Part shown: positions 1 through 7,885 of the stretch, piece after piece
How the letters are laid out: each line of letters begins with the position of its first letter
Position numbering within the stretch: position 1 is the first letter of the stretch
The notes under the pieces: generated by a model
Database searches by the model: none
What the model was told of the DNA's origin: nothing
What the model saw: only the letters and a program-made list of their open reading frames with translations
Assembly (NCBI RefSeq): GCF_003265345.1
Contig: NZ_QFWW01000038.1
Coordinates: 1 to 64,000, forward strand
Direction of reading: 5' to 3'
DNA from: Lentzea terrae
GTDB lineage: Bacteria > Actinomycetota > Actinomycetes > Mycobacteriales > Pseudonocardiaceae
Length of the DNA: 64,000 bases
Translations under genes and position numbers: made by a program

Positions 1-66
1 TGGGCACTGCTGCGCGATGGCCGGGAGTTCCATCGCTCACCACAGCTCACGGCCCAAGTCGCTTGA
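1..66 (+). CDS. 3' end of a truncated gene, possibly an IS110-type transposase
   Basis: An open frame enters from the left edge and stops at TGA 64-66, giving 21 residues that begin WALLRDGREF. From memory, IS110-family transposases often end with a similar VLWALLRDxR stretch followed by a variable tail, which is the only basis for the suggestion. The perfect hairpin just downstream fits the end of a plus-strand gene. The piece is too short for a firm call and could be the tail of any other protein. Confidence 0.3.
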   Translation, partial: WALLRDGREFHRSPQLTAQVA

Positions 67-105
67 CACGATCATTGAAACTCCCGTTCGCTCGAAGAAC
101 TGACC

Positions 106-156
106 GGGACGCAGGCCACACCCCCGACGGATGGCCTGCGTCCCGCTCCCCCTTTA
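106..156 (+). terminator. Rho-independent terminator between convergent genes
   Basis: A perfect 13-bp stem (GGGACGCAGGCCA at 106-118 with its complement at 132-144) has a 13-nt loop. It is followed on the plus strand by a C-run and a short T-run (CCCCCTTTATT). It lies between the plus-strand gene fragment at the left edge and the 3' end of the minus-strand ABC permease, so it can end transcription from both sides. Confidence 0.7.
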
Positions 157-167
157 TTCAGAACTGG

Positions 168-932
168 TCACGCGTCCCGCCGCTTCGCGACGATCAGTGC
201 GACCACCAGCAGTGCGACGGCGATGCCGGCGAAGTAGGCCAGCGAACCCCACTGGCTCAGCTTGAAGTCGATCCCCGCGCCCGGCTGTTCGGCCGGGTTG
301 CCCCCACCGAGCTGCAGGAAGTGGTTGGCGTTCTGGAAGGGCAGCCACGCCTGGATCTTGATGCCGACCTTCGGGATGATCCCGATGAGGCCTTCGAGCA
401 GCATGTTCCACACCAGCAGGATCGCCACGGCACCGGCGGTCTGGCGGACCAGGATGCCGACCGCGATCGCGAGGATCGCGCCGATCCCGTACAGCAGTCC
501 GACACCTGCGACGTGCCGCCACTCGGCGCCCGTGTTGATCGCGAGGTCCGCCGTCGGCTGCATCACCTTGGCGATGCCCCACGAACCGAACGCGATGATC
601 TCGCCGAGGGCACCGGCGATGAACGCGACCACCGCGGTCTTGGCAACCAGTGCGGAGATCCGGTTCGGCACCGCGAGGAACGTGGCGCGGATCGTGCTGA
701 AGCGGTACTCGGTGGTGACCGCGAGCGCCGACATGACCAGCACCACGGCGAGCGCGAGCTGGCTGCTGCCGAACTGCGTCAGGCCGATCGACATCTGGCC
801 GTTCTCGGTCGTGCCCGCGATGATCGCGGTGAGGCCGACGCCGAGCACCAGGGCGAGAGCGGTGCACCAGTACGGCGAGCGGGTCGAGAAGAGCTTGATT
901 CTCTCAACTGCCAACAGGGTCATCAGACTCAC
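168..932 (-). CDS. ABC-2 type transporter permease
   Basis: This is a 254-residue integral membrane protein with about six hydrophobic segments (roughly residues 22-40, 58-75, 95-120, 140-162, 168-187 and 233-250), the usual size and topology of ABC-2 permeases. Its start overlaps the stop of the ATP-binding gene by 4 nt (929-932), so the two are co-translated and should form one exporter. Families of this kind export drugs, lantibiotics or lipids; the substrate cannot be told from sequence. No signal peptide or extra domain is visible. Confidence 0.85.
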   Translation of the reverse strand: MSLMTLLAVERIKLFSTRSPYWCTALALVLGVGLTAIIAGTTENGQMSIGLTQFGSSQLALAVVLVMSALAVTTEYRFSTIRATFLAVPNRISALVAKTAVVAFIAGALGEIIAFGSWGIAKVMQPTADLAINTGAEWRHVAGVGLLYGIGAILAIAVGILVRQTAGAVAILLVWNMLLEGLIGIIPKVGIKIQAWLPFQNANHFLQLGGGNPAEQPGAGIDFKLSQWGSLAYFAGIAVALLVVALIVAKRRDA

Positions 933-1840
933 TTCCCGATCTCTGCGTGGTACTCGACAGCATCGCCGGTCAGCTGCATGAACGCCTCTTCGAGCGAGCC
1001 GCGCTGCGGGCTCAGTTCGTGCAGGACAACACCGTTAGCTGCGGCGATGTCACCGATCTGGTCACTAGTGGCACCCGATACGGACAACGCCCCGTCCGCG
1101 CCGTCACGAACCGTGAAGCCCTTGTCGACCAACAGCGGCCCGAGCTTGAAGAGTTGAGGACTGCGCACAAGCACGGAGTTACCCGTTGAGCGGTCGATGA
1201 ACTCAGCCGTGCTGCTCTGCGTGATCAGCTTCCCCCTGCCGATCACCACGAGCTCGCTGGCCGTGAGGGCCATCTCCGACAGCAGGTGGCTCGACACCAG
1301 GACCGTGCGGCCCTCGGCGGCGAGGTTCTGCATGAACGTGCGGATCCAGAGGATGCCCTCGGGGTCCAGTCCGTTGACGGGCTCGTCGAACAACAACACC
1401 TGCGGGTCACCGAGCAGCGCCGCGGCGATCCCCAGCCGCTGCGACATGCCGAGCGAGAACCCACCGGCCTTCTTGCCGGCGACCTGCGTGAGCCCGACCG
1501 CGTCCAGCACCTCGTCGACCCGCTTGGCCGGCAGTTTGTTGGACACCGCGAGCCACTTGAGGTGAGCCCGCGCAGACCGGTTGGGGTGAACCCACTTGGC
1601 GTCGAGCAGCGCGCCAACCGTCCGCAGTGGACGGTGCAGCTCGGTGTAGGGCTTCCCGTCGATCAGCACGCGGCCTGCCGTCGGTCGGTCGAGCCCGAGG
1701 ATCATCCGCATCGTGGTGGACTTGCCGGCGCCGTTCGGACCGAGGAACCCGGTCACCCGTCCAGGTTGGACGGTGAACGACAGGTCGTCGACCGCGACCG
1801 TCCTGCCGTATCTCTTGGTGAGGCCGATTGCCTCGATCAT
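929..1840 (-). CDS. ABC transporter ATP-binding protein
   Basis: This 303-residue ATPase of the drug/bacitracin export type has Walker A GPNGAGKST at residues 34-42, a signature-like FSLGMSQRL near 128, Walker B LLFDEP with the following NGLDP near 150, and the switch histidine in SSHLLSEM. I chose the ATG at 1840 because an AGAGGGG ribosome site lies just upstream; a frame 19 codons longer exists but has no family-like N-terminus. It is the first gene of a two-gene operon with the permease. The C-terminal 80 residues resemble the DUF4162-like tail of exporter ATPases. Confidence 0.9.
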   Translation of the reverse strand: MIEAIGLTKRYGRTVAVDDLSFTVQPGRVTGFLGPNGAGKSTTMRMILGLDRPTAGRVLIDGKPYTELHRPLRTVGALLDAKWVHPNRSARAHLKWLAVSNKLPAKRVDEVLDAVGLTQVAGKKAGGFSLGMSQRLGIAAALLGDPQVLLFDEPVNGLDPEGILWIRTFMQNLAAEGRTVLVSSHLLSEMALTASELVVIGRGKLITQSSTAEFIDRSTGNSVLVRSPQLFKLGPLLVDKGFTVRDGADGALSVSGATSDQIGDIAAANGVVLHELSPQRGSLEEAFMQLTGDAVEYHAEIGK

Positions 1841-1964
1841 TGGCGTTTCCCCTCTCGGTGTCGGAGACAACTCTCCTGTTCCGAGGGGTGCAGCCACATC
1901 GCCCAGCAGTCTGCGACCACCGTCAACTTCAGTAGTTCTGTGCCCCTACCTCAGTCGTAGTTGA

Positions 1965-2408
1965 ATGCAGCCCATGGGTTACACGGAAGCTCCAGAAGGC
2001 TGGTGGCGCGAGTTCGTGCTGGCCAAGCCAGCGCGCACCGGCAAACTAGCCGTCACCCGCAAGGACGGGTCGCCGCACGTCGCCCCGGTCTGGGTGGACC
2101 TCGACGGCCCGGACCTCGTCTTCCTGACCGGCCGCGACACCATCAAGGGCAAGTCGATCCTGCGCGACGGCCGGGTGGCCCTGTGCTTCGACGACGAAAC
2201 GCCGCCGTTCAACTTCGTGACCATCACGGGCCGCGCTCTGGTGGACGAGGACCCGGAGCAGCTCAAGTACTGGGCCGGCCGGACGGCGGCCCGCTACATG
2301 GGCGCGGACCAGGCCGACGTCTACGCCGAACGCAACGGCGTGCCCGGCGAGCTGGTGGTGCGGGTGAAGATCGACAAGGTCGTCGCCAAGGTCGACGTCT
2401 CGGACTAG
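1965..2408 (+). CDS. PPOX-class (split-barrel) F420/FMN-dependent oxidoreductase
   Basis: The 147-residue protein has the split beta-barrel pattern of pyridoxamine-phosphate-oxidase-like enzymes: TGKLAVTRKDGSPHVAPVWV in the first strands, then FLTGRDTIKGKSILRDGRV, where cofactor phosphate contacts lie in this family. Actinobacterial members of this size usually bind F420 or FMN; the sequence alone does not decide which. No clear ribosome site precedes the ATG at 1965, so the in-frame ATG at 1974 is an alternative. The 3' end overlaps the convergent HAD gene by 4 nt. Confidence 0.8.
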   Translation: MQPMGYTEAPEGWWREFVLAKPARTGKLAVTRKDGSPHVAPVWVDLDGPDLVFLTGRDTIKGKSILRDGRVALCFDDETPPFNFVTITGRALVDEDPEQLKYWAGRTAARYMGADQADVYAERNGVPGELVVRVKIDKVVAKVDVSD

Positions 2409-3202
2409 GCGGGGAAGAAGCGCTCCAACGCCTGCACCGCACCGTCCTCCAGCACGGTGCCGGTCACCGCGTCGGCGGCTGCCTGCACGGTCGCCGGCGC
2501 CTGACCCATCGCGATCCCGCACGCCGCCCACCGCAGCATCTCGACGTCGTTGGTGCCGTCACCGATCGCGAGCGTGTCCGAAGCGCTGATCCCCAGCGAG
2601 ATCCGCAGCTCCTCCAGCGCCCAGCCCTTGGTGACGTCGGGCGGCACCGCGGTCAGCCACGCCTCGGTGTGGTCGACGTGCCACGAGACGCCCGGCAGTT
2701 CCAGCTCCCGCACCGCGAACGCGAGCTCGGGCGGTGTGCGGTCGTGCCAGCGCATCACCAGTCGCGGCGTCGGCACGGCCGCGATCTCGTCGAACGTCGC
2801 GGAAGTCGTGACGCCCCAGAGGTCGCCCGGCAGGAAGTCGCCGAGCGACAGGTTGCCGACGCCGGTCTGCTCGACCGCGAACACCGCGCCCGGCAGCAAC
2901 GCCTGCAGGGTCTTGATCGTCGGACCCGGTTCGAACGTCGTGCGCTTGACGATCTCGTCGCGCGCCGTGTCCCACCACACCGCGCCGTTCGAGCACAGGG
3001 CCATGGACACGGGCAGCTGAGGTGCGACCGGGGTGGTGCCGATCAGGCTGCGGCCGGTGCAGAGCACGACCGATGCACCGTGTTCGGTCACGCGCGCGAC
3101 GGCGGACTGAACAGCGGGCGAGATGTCGTTCGAGCCGACAGCGGTGAGAGTTCCGTCGATGTCCAACGCGACCAGGCGCGGTCTCCAGTTCACTGACCCC
3201 AC
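2405..3202 (-). CDS. HAD-superfamily hydrolase, Cof type
   Basis: The 265-residue protein carries the full HAD set: motif I DIDGTLT (nucleophile Asp about residue 14), motif II LCTGRS, and motif IV GDGTNDVEM near the C-terminus. A type IIB cap lies between motifs II and III, as in Cof-like sugar-phosphate or flavin-phosphate phosphatases. Start is the ATG at 3202. It is divergent from the TetR gene, and its -10 candidate (CATAAT on the minus strand, 3222-3227) lies inside the TetR operator, so the repressor may control it too. A second Cof-type gene sits near the right end of the window. Confidence 0.85.
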   Translation of the reverse strand: MGSVNWRPRLVALDIDGTLTAVGSNDISPAVQSAVARVTEHGASVVLCTGRSLIGTTPVAPQLPVSMALCSNGAVWWDTARDEIVKRTTFEPGPTIKTLQALLPGAVFAVEQTGVGNLSLGDFLPGDLWGVTTSATFDEIAAVPTPRLVMRWHDRTPPELAFAVRELELPGVSWHVDHTEAWLTAVPPDVTKGWALEELRISLGISASDTLAIGDGTNDVEMLRWAACGIAMGQAPATVQAAADAVTGTVLEDGAVQALERFFPA

Positions 3203-3213
3203 CCTATGCGAAG

Positions 3214-3237
3214 GTTAGTGAATTATGGTTCACTAAC
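3214..3237. promoter_or_regulatory. TetR operator with overlapping divergent promoters
   Basis: A perfect 9-bp inverted repeat, GTTAGTGAA at 3214-3222 and TTCACTAAC at 3229-3237, is separated by 6 bp. It lies between the divergent HAD (start 3202) and TetR (start 3241) genes. A plus-strand -10 candidate TATGGT (3224-3229) and a minus-strand CATAAT (3222-3227) both sit at its centre, so a bound dimer would block both promoters. The TetR GTG lies about where the transcript would begin, suggesting a leaderless mRNA. Confidence 0.75.
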
Positions 3238-3240
3238 TGG

Positions 3241-3768
3241 GTGGCGCGACCGAGAACCATCTCCGACGAGCGGATTCTGAGTGCAACCGCGGCGGTCATC
3301 GACCGGCGCGGACCGGAGTTCACGGTCGCGGACGTGGCGGCGGAGGCCGGGGTGTCGGTCGGGGCGGTGGCCAAGCGGTTCGGGTCGAAGAGCGGCCTGC
3401 TGCAGGCGTTGACCCGAGCCGGCACGGAAGAGGTCGTCAGGAGGATGCGGGAGCAGGGCAACGTGCGAGCGGCGTTGCTGACCTGGTTCGACCGGCTCGC
3501 CGATCCGGCGATCGCCACGAACAACCTCGCACAGCTCGGCGTCGATCTCATCGATCCCGAGCTGAGGGCGTTGCTCGCGAGGCACTACGCGGTGCTGGAG
3601 TCGGAACTGGAGATCCTTTGCGCGGCGGAGAAGTTGCCGCCGAACGCAGCGAGAGTGCTGGCCGCGCTCGTCTACGGGACCTCGATGGACTGGTCGATCA
3701 GACCACGCGGAGAGCTCCTGGCACGCATGGAGGAAGACATCGATCTGGTGTTGAAGGGAATGCGCTGA
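3241..3768 (+). CDS. TetR-family transcriptional repressor
   Basis: The 175-residue protein has an N-terminal TetR helix-turn-helix (about residues 27-46, VADVAAEAGVSVGAVAKRFG) and a helical ligand domain. Start is GTG 3241, only 3 nt past the perfect inverted repeat, so it probably autoregulates. Its stop overlaps the next start (TGATG at 3766-3770), making the PPOX and SDR genes downstream its likely operon partners. By the usual logic of such operons, a small molecule handled by the two enzymes would be the inducer; which one is unknown. Confidence 0.88.
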   Translation: MARPRTISDERILSATAAVIDRRGPEFTVADVAAEAGVSVGAVAKRFGSKSGLLQALTRAGTEEVVRRMREQGNVRAALLTWFDRLADPAIATNNLAQLGVDLIDPELRALLARHYAVLESELEILCAAEKLPPNAARVLAALVYGTSMDWSIRPRGELLARMEEDIDLVLKGMR

Positions 3769-4244
3769 TGGCAACCTGGGCCGAGTTCGCGGCCGAACAG
3801 CCCGACCTGGCCGCGTTCGTGCAGAGCAGGTTCGCGGCGGACCGGCACGCGTTGATCGCGACCCTGCGCAAGGACGGCGCGCCGCGGATCAGCGGGGTGG
3901 AGCCGGACTTCGCGCGCGGCGCGCTGTGGGCAGGCATGATGGTCGACTCGCTGAAGTCGCGTGACCTGCGCCGGGATCCGCGGTTCTCGTTGCACTGCAA
4001 CACGACCACGGCCTCGATGACCGAGGCGGGCGACGCGAAGATCAGCGGCACGGCCGAGTTCTGGACCGACCAGGCCGACTACCTGAAGGACCTGTACGAG
4101 CGCACCGGCTGGAATCCCGATGAGCTCGACCTGTTCCGGTTGAACGTCACCGAGGTCGTGTCGATCACCGTCGAGGGGGACGAGATGGTCGTGCTGTCCT
4201 GGCACGAAGGAAGGGGAGTTCGACGTGTCGCGAAGAAGCCCTGA
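3768..4244 (+). CDS. Pyridoxamine 5'-phosphate oxidase family protein
   Basis: This 158-residue split-barrel protein contains RHALIATLRKDGAPRISGVE and SLKSRDLRRDPRFSLHC, typical of flavin- or F420-binding PPOX-like proteins. I placed the start at ATG 3768, which overlaps the TetR stop by one base; longer in-frame options run through the TetR gene. It overlaps the following SDR gene by 20 nt. It is likely a cofactor-dependent reductase working with the SDR on an unknown substrate, under the TetR repressor. Confidence 0.8.
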   Translation: MATWAEFAAEQPDLAAFVQSRFAADRHALIATLRKDGAPRISGVEPDFARGALWAGMMVDSLKSRDLRRDPRFSLHCNTTTASMTEAGDAKISGTAEFWTDQADYLKDLYERTGWNPDELDLFRLNVTEVVSITVEGDEMVVLSWHEGRGVRRVAKKP

Positions 4245-5142
4245 TTTGAGCGGCAAGGTCGCCGTCGTCACGGGCGCCACGCGGGGTGCGGGCCGGGCGA
4301 TCGCGGTGGAGTTGGGCGCGGCGGGCGCGACGGTGTTCGTCGGTGGACGCACGACGCGCTCACAGCAGTCCGAGGTCGGCCGGGCGGAGACGATCGAGGA
4401 CACCGCGGACCTGGTCACCAAGGCCGGTGGCAAGGGCATCGCGGTCCGGTGCGACTTCACCGATCCGTCCGATGTGGACGCGTTCGCGGCGAAGATCGAC
4501 AAGCTCGACATCTTCGTCGACAACGCCTGGGGCGGCGAGAACCTCGTCGAGTGGGGCAAGTTCTGGGAGCACGACCTCGAGAAGCAGCTCCACATGTGGC
4601 GCAACGGCGTCGAGACGCACCTGGTGGCGATCCACAAGCTGATGCCACTGGTGATCAAGTCCGACGACGGCCTCGTCGTCGAGGTGACCGACGGCGAGGA
4701 CGGTGAGGCGTACTTCGTGAACCTCGCCTACGACGCGGTGAAGAACTCCGTGCGCAGGTTCGGCGAGGTGCTCGCGAAGGACCTCAAGGACTTCCCGAAC
4801 GTGACCGCACTCGCCGCCACGCCGGGGTTCCTTCGGTCCGAGCAGATGCTGGAGGGCTTCGGGGTCACCGAGGAGAACTGGCGCGACGCGATCGAGAAGG
4901 TGCCGGACTACGCGATCTCGGAGACTCCGCACTACCTCGGCAGGGGCATCGCACACCTCGCGGCCGACAAGGACCGCAAGCGGTTCGCCGGGCAGTGCCT
5001 GTCGTCGTGGCGGCTCAAGCGCGAGTACGGGTTCACCGACCTCGACGGCTCGCAGCCCGACTGGGGTCGTTGGTACGACGAGGTGGTGAAGCCGCGGATG
5101 GCGGGTCAGACCGTCGAGGCTGACCCGGAGCAGTACCGGTAG
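4225..5142 (+). CDS. Short-chain dehydrogenase/reductase
   Basis: The 305-residue SDR has the nucleotide motif TGATRGAG (about residues 17-24), an NAWGG segment where classical SDRs have NAG, and an active-site YDAVK (YxxxK). GTG 4225 is preceded by AAGGAAGGGGAG, a good ribosome site inside the PPOX gene. It is longer than a classical 250-residue SDR, with a C-terminal extension rich in charged and aromatic residues. It is the last gene of the TetR-PPOX-SDR operon, and its stop codon lies in the left end of the large palindrome. Confidence 0.85.
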   Translation: MSRRSPDLSGKVAVVTGATRGAGRAIAVELGAAGATVFVGGRTTRSQQSEVGRAETIEDTADLVTKAGGKGIAVRCDFTDPSDVDAFAAKIDKLDIFVDNAWGGENLVEWGKFWEHDLEKQLHMWRNGVETHLVAIHKLMPLVIKSDDGLVVEVTDGEDGEAYFVNLAYDAVKNSVRRFGEVLAKDLKDFPNVTALAATPGFLRSEQMLEGFGVTEENWRDAIEKVPDYAISETPHYLGRGIAHLAADKDRKRFAGQCLSSWRLKREYGFTDLDGSQPDWGRWYDEVVKPRMAGQTVEADPEQYR

Positions 5143-5248
5143 GGCGTGTTTCCCAGGTCTCGTTCGATGAGAGTCGCGGCTGAGGTGGCCCCCAGGGGCC
5201 ACCCCAGCCCCGGCTATCGCGAACACGGACCTGGGAAACAGGCCCTAC
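5139..5248. repeat. 108-bp near-palindrome spanning two convergent stop codons
   Basis: Outer arms of 19 bp (5141-5159 and 5228-5246) match with one mismatch, and the pairing continues outward to include the TAG of the SDR gene and the CTA complement of the response-regulator stop. A central perfect 9-bp stem (GGTGGCCCC 5184-5192, GGGGCCACC 5195-5203) has a 2-nt loop. The segments between pair imperfectly, about 11 of 16 in the best stretch. The whole could fold as one long hairpin. It may act as a bidirectional terminator, but its length and nested symmetry look like a small dispersed repeat (REP or MITE type). Copy number cannot be judged here. Confidence 0.75.
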
Positions 5249-5901
5249 GCGTCGCCGGGGCGGACGAGACCGGTCTCGTAGGCCAGCACCACGGCCTGCA
5301 CCCGGTCTCGCAGCTCCAGCTTCGCGAGGATCCGGCCGACGTGCGTCTTCACCGTCGCCTCGGACAAGAACAACTTCCGGGCGATCTCCGTGTTGGACAG
5401 GCCCTTCGCGATGAGCACGAGCACCTCGCGCTCGCGTTCGGTCAGCACGTCCAGCACGGTGGCGTCGCGCAGCTCTCCGCCGCCGTCACCGAGGAACCGG
5501 CCCAGCAGCCGCTTGGTGACCGACGGCGACACGACCGCATCGCCGGACGCGACCGCGCGCAGGGCCGACACCAGGTCGGACGGCGGCGTGTCCTTCAGCA
5601 GGAACCCGCTGGCGCCGTTGCGCAGCGCGGACAACGCGTACTCGTCCATGTCGAACGTGGTCATGACCAGCACCTTGGCCGTGTCGGCCGCGGTGATCCG
5701 CTTGGTCGCCTCCACGCCGTCCAGCACGGGCATGCGGACGTCCATCAGCACGACGTCGGGGCGCAGCTTGTCGGCCATCTGCACCGCATCGAGACCGTCG
5801 GCGGCCTCGCCGATGACGTCGATGTCCTCCTGCGCCCCCAGCACCATGCGGAAGCCCATGCGCATGAGTTCCTGGTCGTCGACCAGCAGCACCCGAATCA
5901 C
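5245..5901 (-). CDS. NarL/FixJ-type response regulator
   Basis: The 218-residue protein has a receiver domain (residues 1-120; acidic DD at 8-9, phospho-acceptor Asp54 in VVLMDVRMP, Lys in FLLKD) and a C-terminal LuxR-type helix-turn-helix (LTEREREVLVLIAKGLSNTEIA, about 150-215; shown here as LTEREREVL). Start is GTG 5901. It follows the histidine kinase gene by 9 nt and is its cognate regulator by context. The stop codon sits in the right arm of the palindrome. Target genes are unknown; the neighbouring membrane-protein gene is a candidate. Confidence 0.92.
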   Translation of the reverse strand: MIRVLLVDDQELMRMGFRMVLGAQEDIDVIGEAADGLDAVQMADKLRPDVVLMDVRMPVLDGVEATKRITAADTAKVLVMTTFDMDEYALSALRNGASGFLLKDTPPSDLVSALRAVASGDAVVSPSVTKRLLGRFLGDGGGELRDATVLDVLTEREREVLVLIAKGLSNTEIARKLFLSEATVKTHVGRILAKLELRDRVQAVVLAYETGLVRPGDA

Positions 5902-5910
5902 TCGATCACC

Positions 5911-7092
5911 CTATGCGGCGAGTGGAAAGCTCGCGCGCACGCGCCATCCCCCACCGGGGTTGGGGCCCGCCTCGAACTCGCCGCCCAGCACCGCAGCCCT
6001 TTCCCTCATGCCGATAAGTCCGTTGCCGCCGGACACCTTGACCACGTCGTGCGGTGTGCCGAAGCCGTTGTCGACGACTTCGAGCCGCAGCTCCTCCGGT
6101 GTGCGGGCGAGGCGCACGAACGCGGTCGTGCCCGTCCCGGCGTGCTTGATGGTGTTCGTCAGCGCTTCCTGCACGATCCGGTAGATGCTCAGGCCCACGC
6201 CGGCGGGCAGGTCGTCGACGTCGCCGGTGATCTCCAGCCGCACCGGCACGCCGGCTGCACGGGTGTTCTCGGCGAGCTCGACCACGCCGCGTGCGTCCGG
6301 CTGCGGGGCCCACTGCGTCTCGGCGTCCTCACTGCGCAGCACGCCCAGCAGGCGCCGCATCTCGGTCAGCGCCTGGCGGCCGGTGTCCGCGATCGTGCGG
6401 ACCGCGTTCTCCGCGACCTCCGGCTGCGACCTGATCGTGTAGGCGGCGCCGTCCGCGTGGACGATCATGACGCTCACCGCGTGCGCGACCACGTCGTGCA
6501 GCTCGCGGGCGATGCGGGAGCGCTCCTCGCCGACCGCGATCTTGGCCTGCTGGTCGCGTTCGGTCTCGAGCAGCTTGAGCCGTTGCTCCAGCTCGCTCTG
6601 GTAGGCGCGGCGCGCTCCGACGAACTCGCCCATCGCCCAGCTGAAGCCGAAGATCACGAAGACCATGAACACGAGGAACACGGCCTGGAGATCGCCGACC
6701 TGGAAGATCGCCCAGAGCAACGTGCCGGCGAGCAGCCAGCCCGAGTAGATCAACGCCGACTTGCGGCCCGTGTACGCGACGAGCGTGTACAGCGCGATGG
6801 CCAGCGCGAAGTCCGATGCGCGGACCGGCACCCCGAACTCGATGCCGCCGCCATGTGTGAAGAGCTGCAGGAACGCGCCGGCGAGGATCAGGTAGCTGGT
6901 GCCGAGCGGGTGGTAGCGCCGGAACGGCAGCGGCCCGAGCATCAGCAACGTGACGGCGAGGAACGCGGAGAACGACACCCCTTGCTCGGCTGTGGAGGCC
7001 GCCACGCCCATGTCGAAGATCAACAAGAGCCCGGCGATCAGGGAGTCCCCGAACGCCGGGTGAGCCTTCATCCACAGGCTGAACCTCCGCAC
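5911..7092 (-). CDS. Sensor histidine kinase (HisKA_3/NarX-type)
   Basis: The 393-residue protein has about five to six membrane segments in the first 170 residues, a coiled stretch near 175-200, a HisKA_3 dimerisation helix with phospho-His in ARELHDVVAHAV, and an HATPase domain ending with GGNGLIGMRERAAVLGG. This is the common actinobacterial DesK-like plan without a large extracellular sensor, so it may sense the membrane itself. Start is GTG 7092. It is co-transcribed with the response regulator 9 nt downstream. The signal is unknown. Confidence 0.9.
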   Translation of the reverse strand: MRRFSLWMKAHPAFGDSLIAGLLLIFDMGVAASTAEQGVSFSAFLAVTLLMLGPLPFRRYHPLGTSYLILAGAFLQLFTHGGGIEFGVPVRASDFALAIALYTLVAYTGRKSALIYSGWLLAGTLLWAIFQVGDLQAVFLVFMVFVIFGFSWAMGEFVGARRAYQSELEQRLKLLETERDQQAKIAVGEERSRIARELHDVVAHAVSVMIVHADGAAYTIRSQPEVAENAVRTIADTGRQALTEMRRLLGVLRSEDAETQWAPQPDARGVVELAENTRAAGVPVRLEITGDVDDLPAGVGLSIYRIVQEALTNTIKHAGTGTTAFVRLARTPEELRLEVVDNGFGTPHDVVKVSGGNGLIGMRERAAVLGGEFEAGPNPGGGWRVRASFPLAA

Positions 7093-7207
7093 CGGACAAG
7101 GTTAGGTGCGGGTCGAACTTCCGCGCGTCGCGCCACGGAATGACGCTCCGTACGACTTCAGTGTGAGTTATTGTGCCGAGGGGTTGATACAAAGTTTGGG
7201 GGGCGCG

Positions 7208-7885
7208 ATGCCCGAGTGGGCCTGGACCGCTGTGTACCTGGGCGCCGCCGGCCTGGTGCTGACGATGATGCTCTGGCCGACGCCGTCGACGGGCAAGCGC
7301 CTGCTGAAGAAGTGGCAGGTGGCTGATCCCACGGAGGCACAGGTCACGGATGCCGTGCGCTACCTGCGGAAGCGTCGGCTGCTCTACCCGTGGATCTACC
7401 TGGCGGGCGCGTTCGGCCCGGACTTCAAACCTGAGATGACGACCCACCTGGTGATCGTCGTCCTCGGTGGTGCGCTGCTCGCCGAGTTGATCGCGTTGCG
7501 GCCGCCTCGCAGTGCCCAGCGGGTGGCGTCGCTCACCCCGCGCAGGCTCGCGGACGTCGCGTCGACGGCTGTGCTGGTCCTGTACCTGGTGATCGTCCTC
7601 GGCGTCCTGGTCCACCTCTGCCTCGAGCAGCAGTGGCAGCGGGCGGGGTGGCTCGTGCTGTCCGCGGCAGCGGTCGCTGTGATCACCTGGGCGGCCGTCG
7701 CCCGTCCTGCCAGCGGGGACCTGCGCGTCGACATGGCGTTGCGCACCCGCAGTGTGCACGTCTCTGCCGGGCTCGGGGCGGCGGTGGCCTGGGCGTTGGT
7801 ACCGGGGAAGTGGGAGTTCATCGGGATCCTCGTGTGGATCGCGATGGCACACACCAAACCGCAGCGGGCGAAGATCAACCAGTGA
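7208..7885 (+). CDS. Multi-pass membrane protein of unknown function
   Basis: A 225-residue protein with about six hydrophobic segments. I placed the start at ATG 7208 because a G-run ribosome site (TTTGGGGGGCGCG) lies directly upstream and the protein then begins at a membrane helix (MPEWAWTAVYLGAAG). A cytosolic loop contains KRLLKKWQVADPTEAQV. It is divergent from the histidine kinase and overlaps the GntR gene by 4 nt (GTGA), so it is likely the gene that regulator controls. I do not recognise a family. Confidence 0.7.
   Translation: MPEWAWTAVYLGAAGLVLTMMLWPTPSTGKRLLKKWQVADPTEAQVTDAVRYLRKRRLLYPWIYLAGAFGPDFKPEMTTHLVIVVLGGALLAELIALRPPRSAQRVASLTPRRLADVASTAVLVLYLVIVLGVLVHLCLEQQWQRAGWLVLSAAAVAVITWAAVARPASGDLRVDMALRTRSVHVSAGLGAAVAWALVPGKWEFIGILVWIAMAHTKPQRAKINQ

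Noticed and set aside
63..1157. Long plus-strand open frame of over 1 kb opposite the ABC transporter genes
   Set aside because: It is antisense to two clear genes, has low-complexity Arg/Asp/Gly-rich translation and no family motifs; such frames are frequent in GC-rich DNA.
5146..7143. 665-codon plus-strand frame opposite the two-component system
   Set aside because: The opposite strand encodes a complete response regulator and histidine kinase with all motifs. The translation here is repetitive and lacks any domain.
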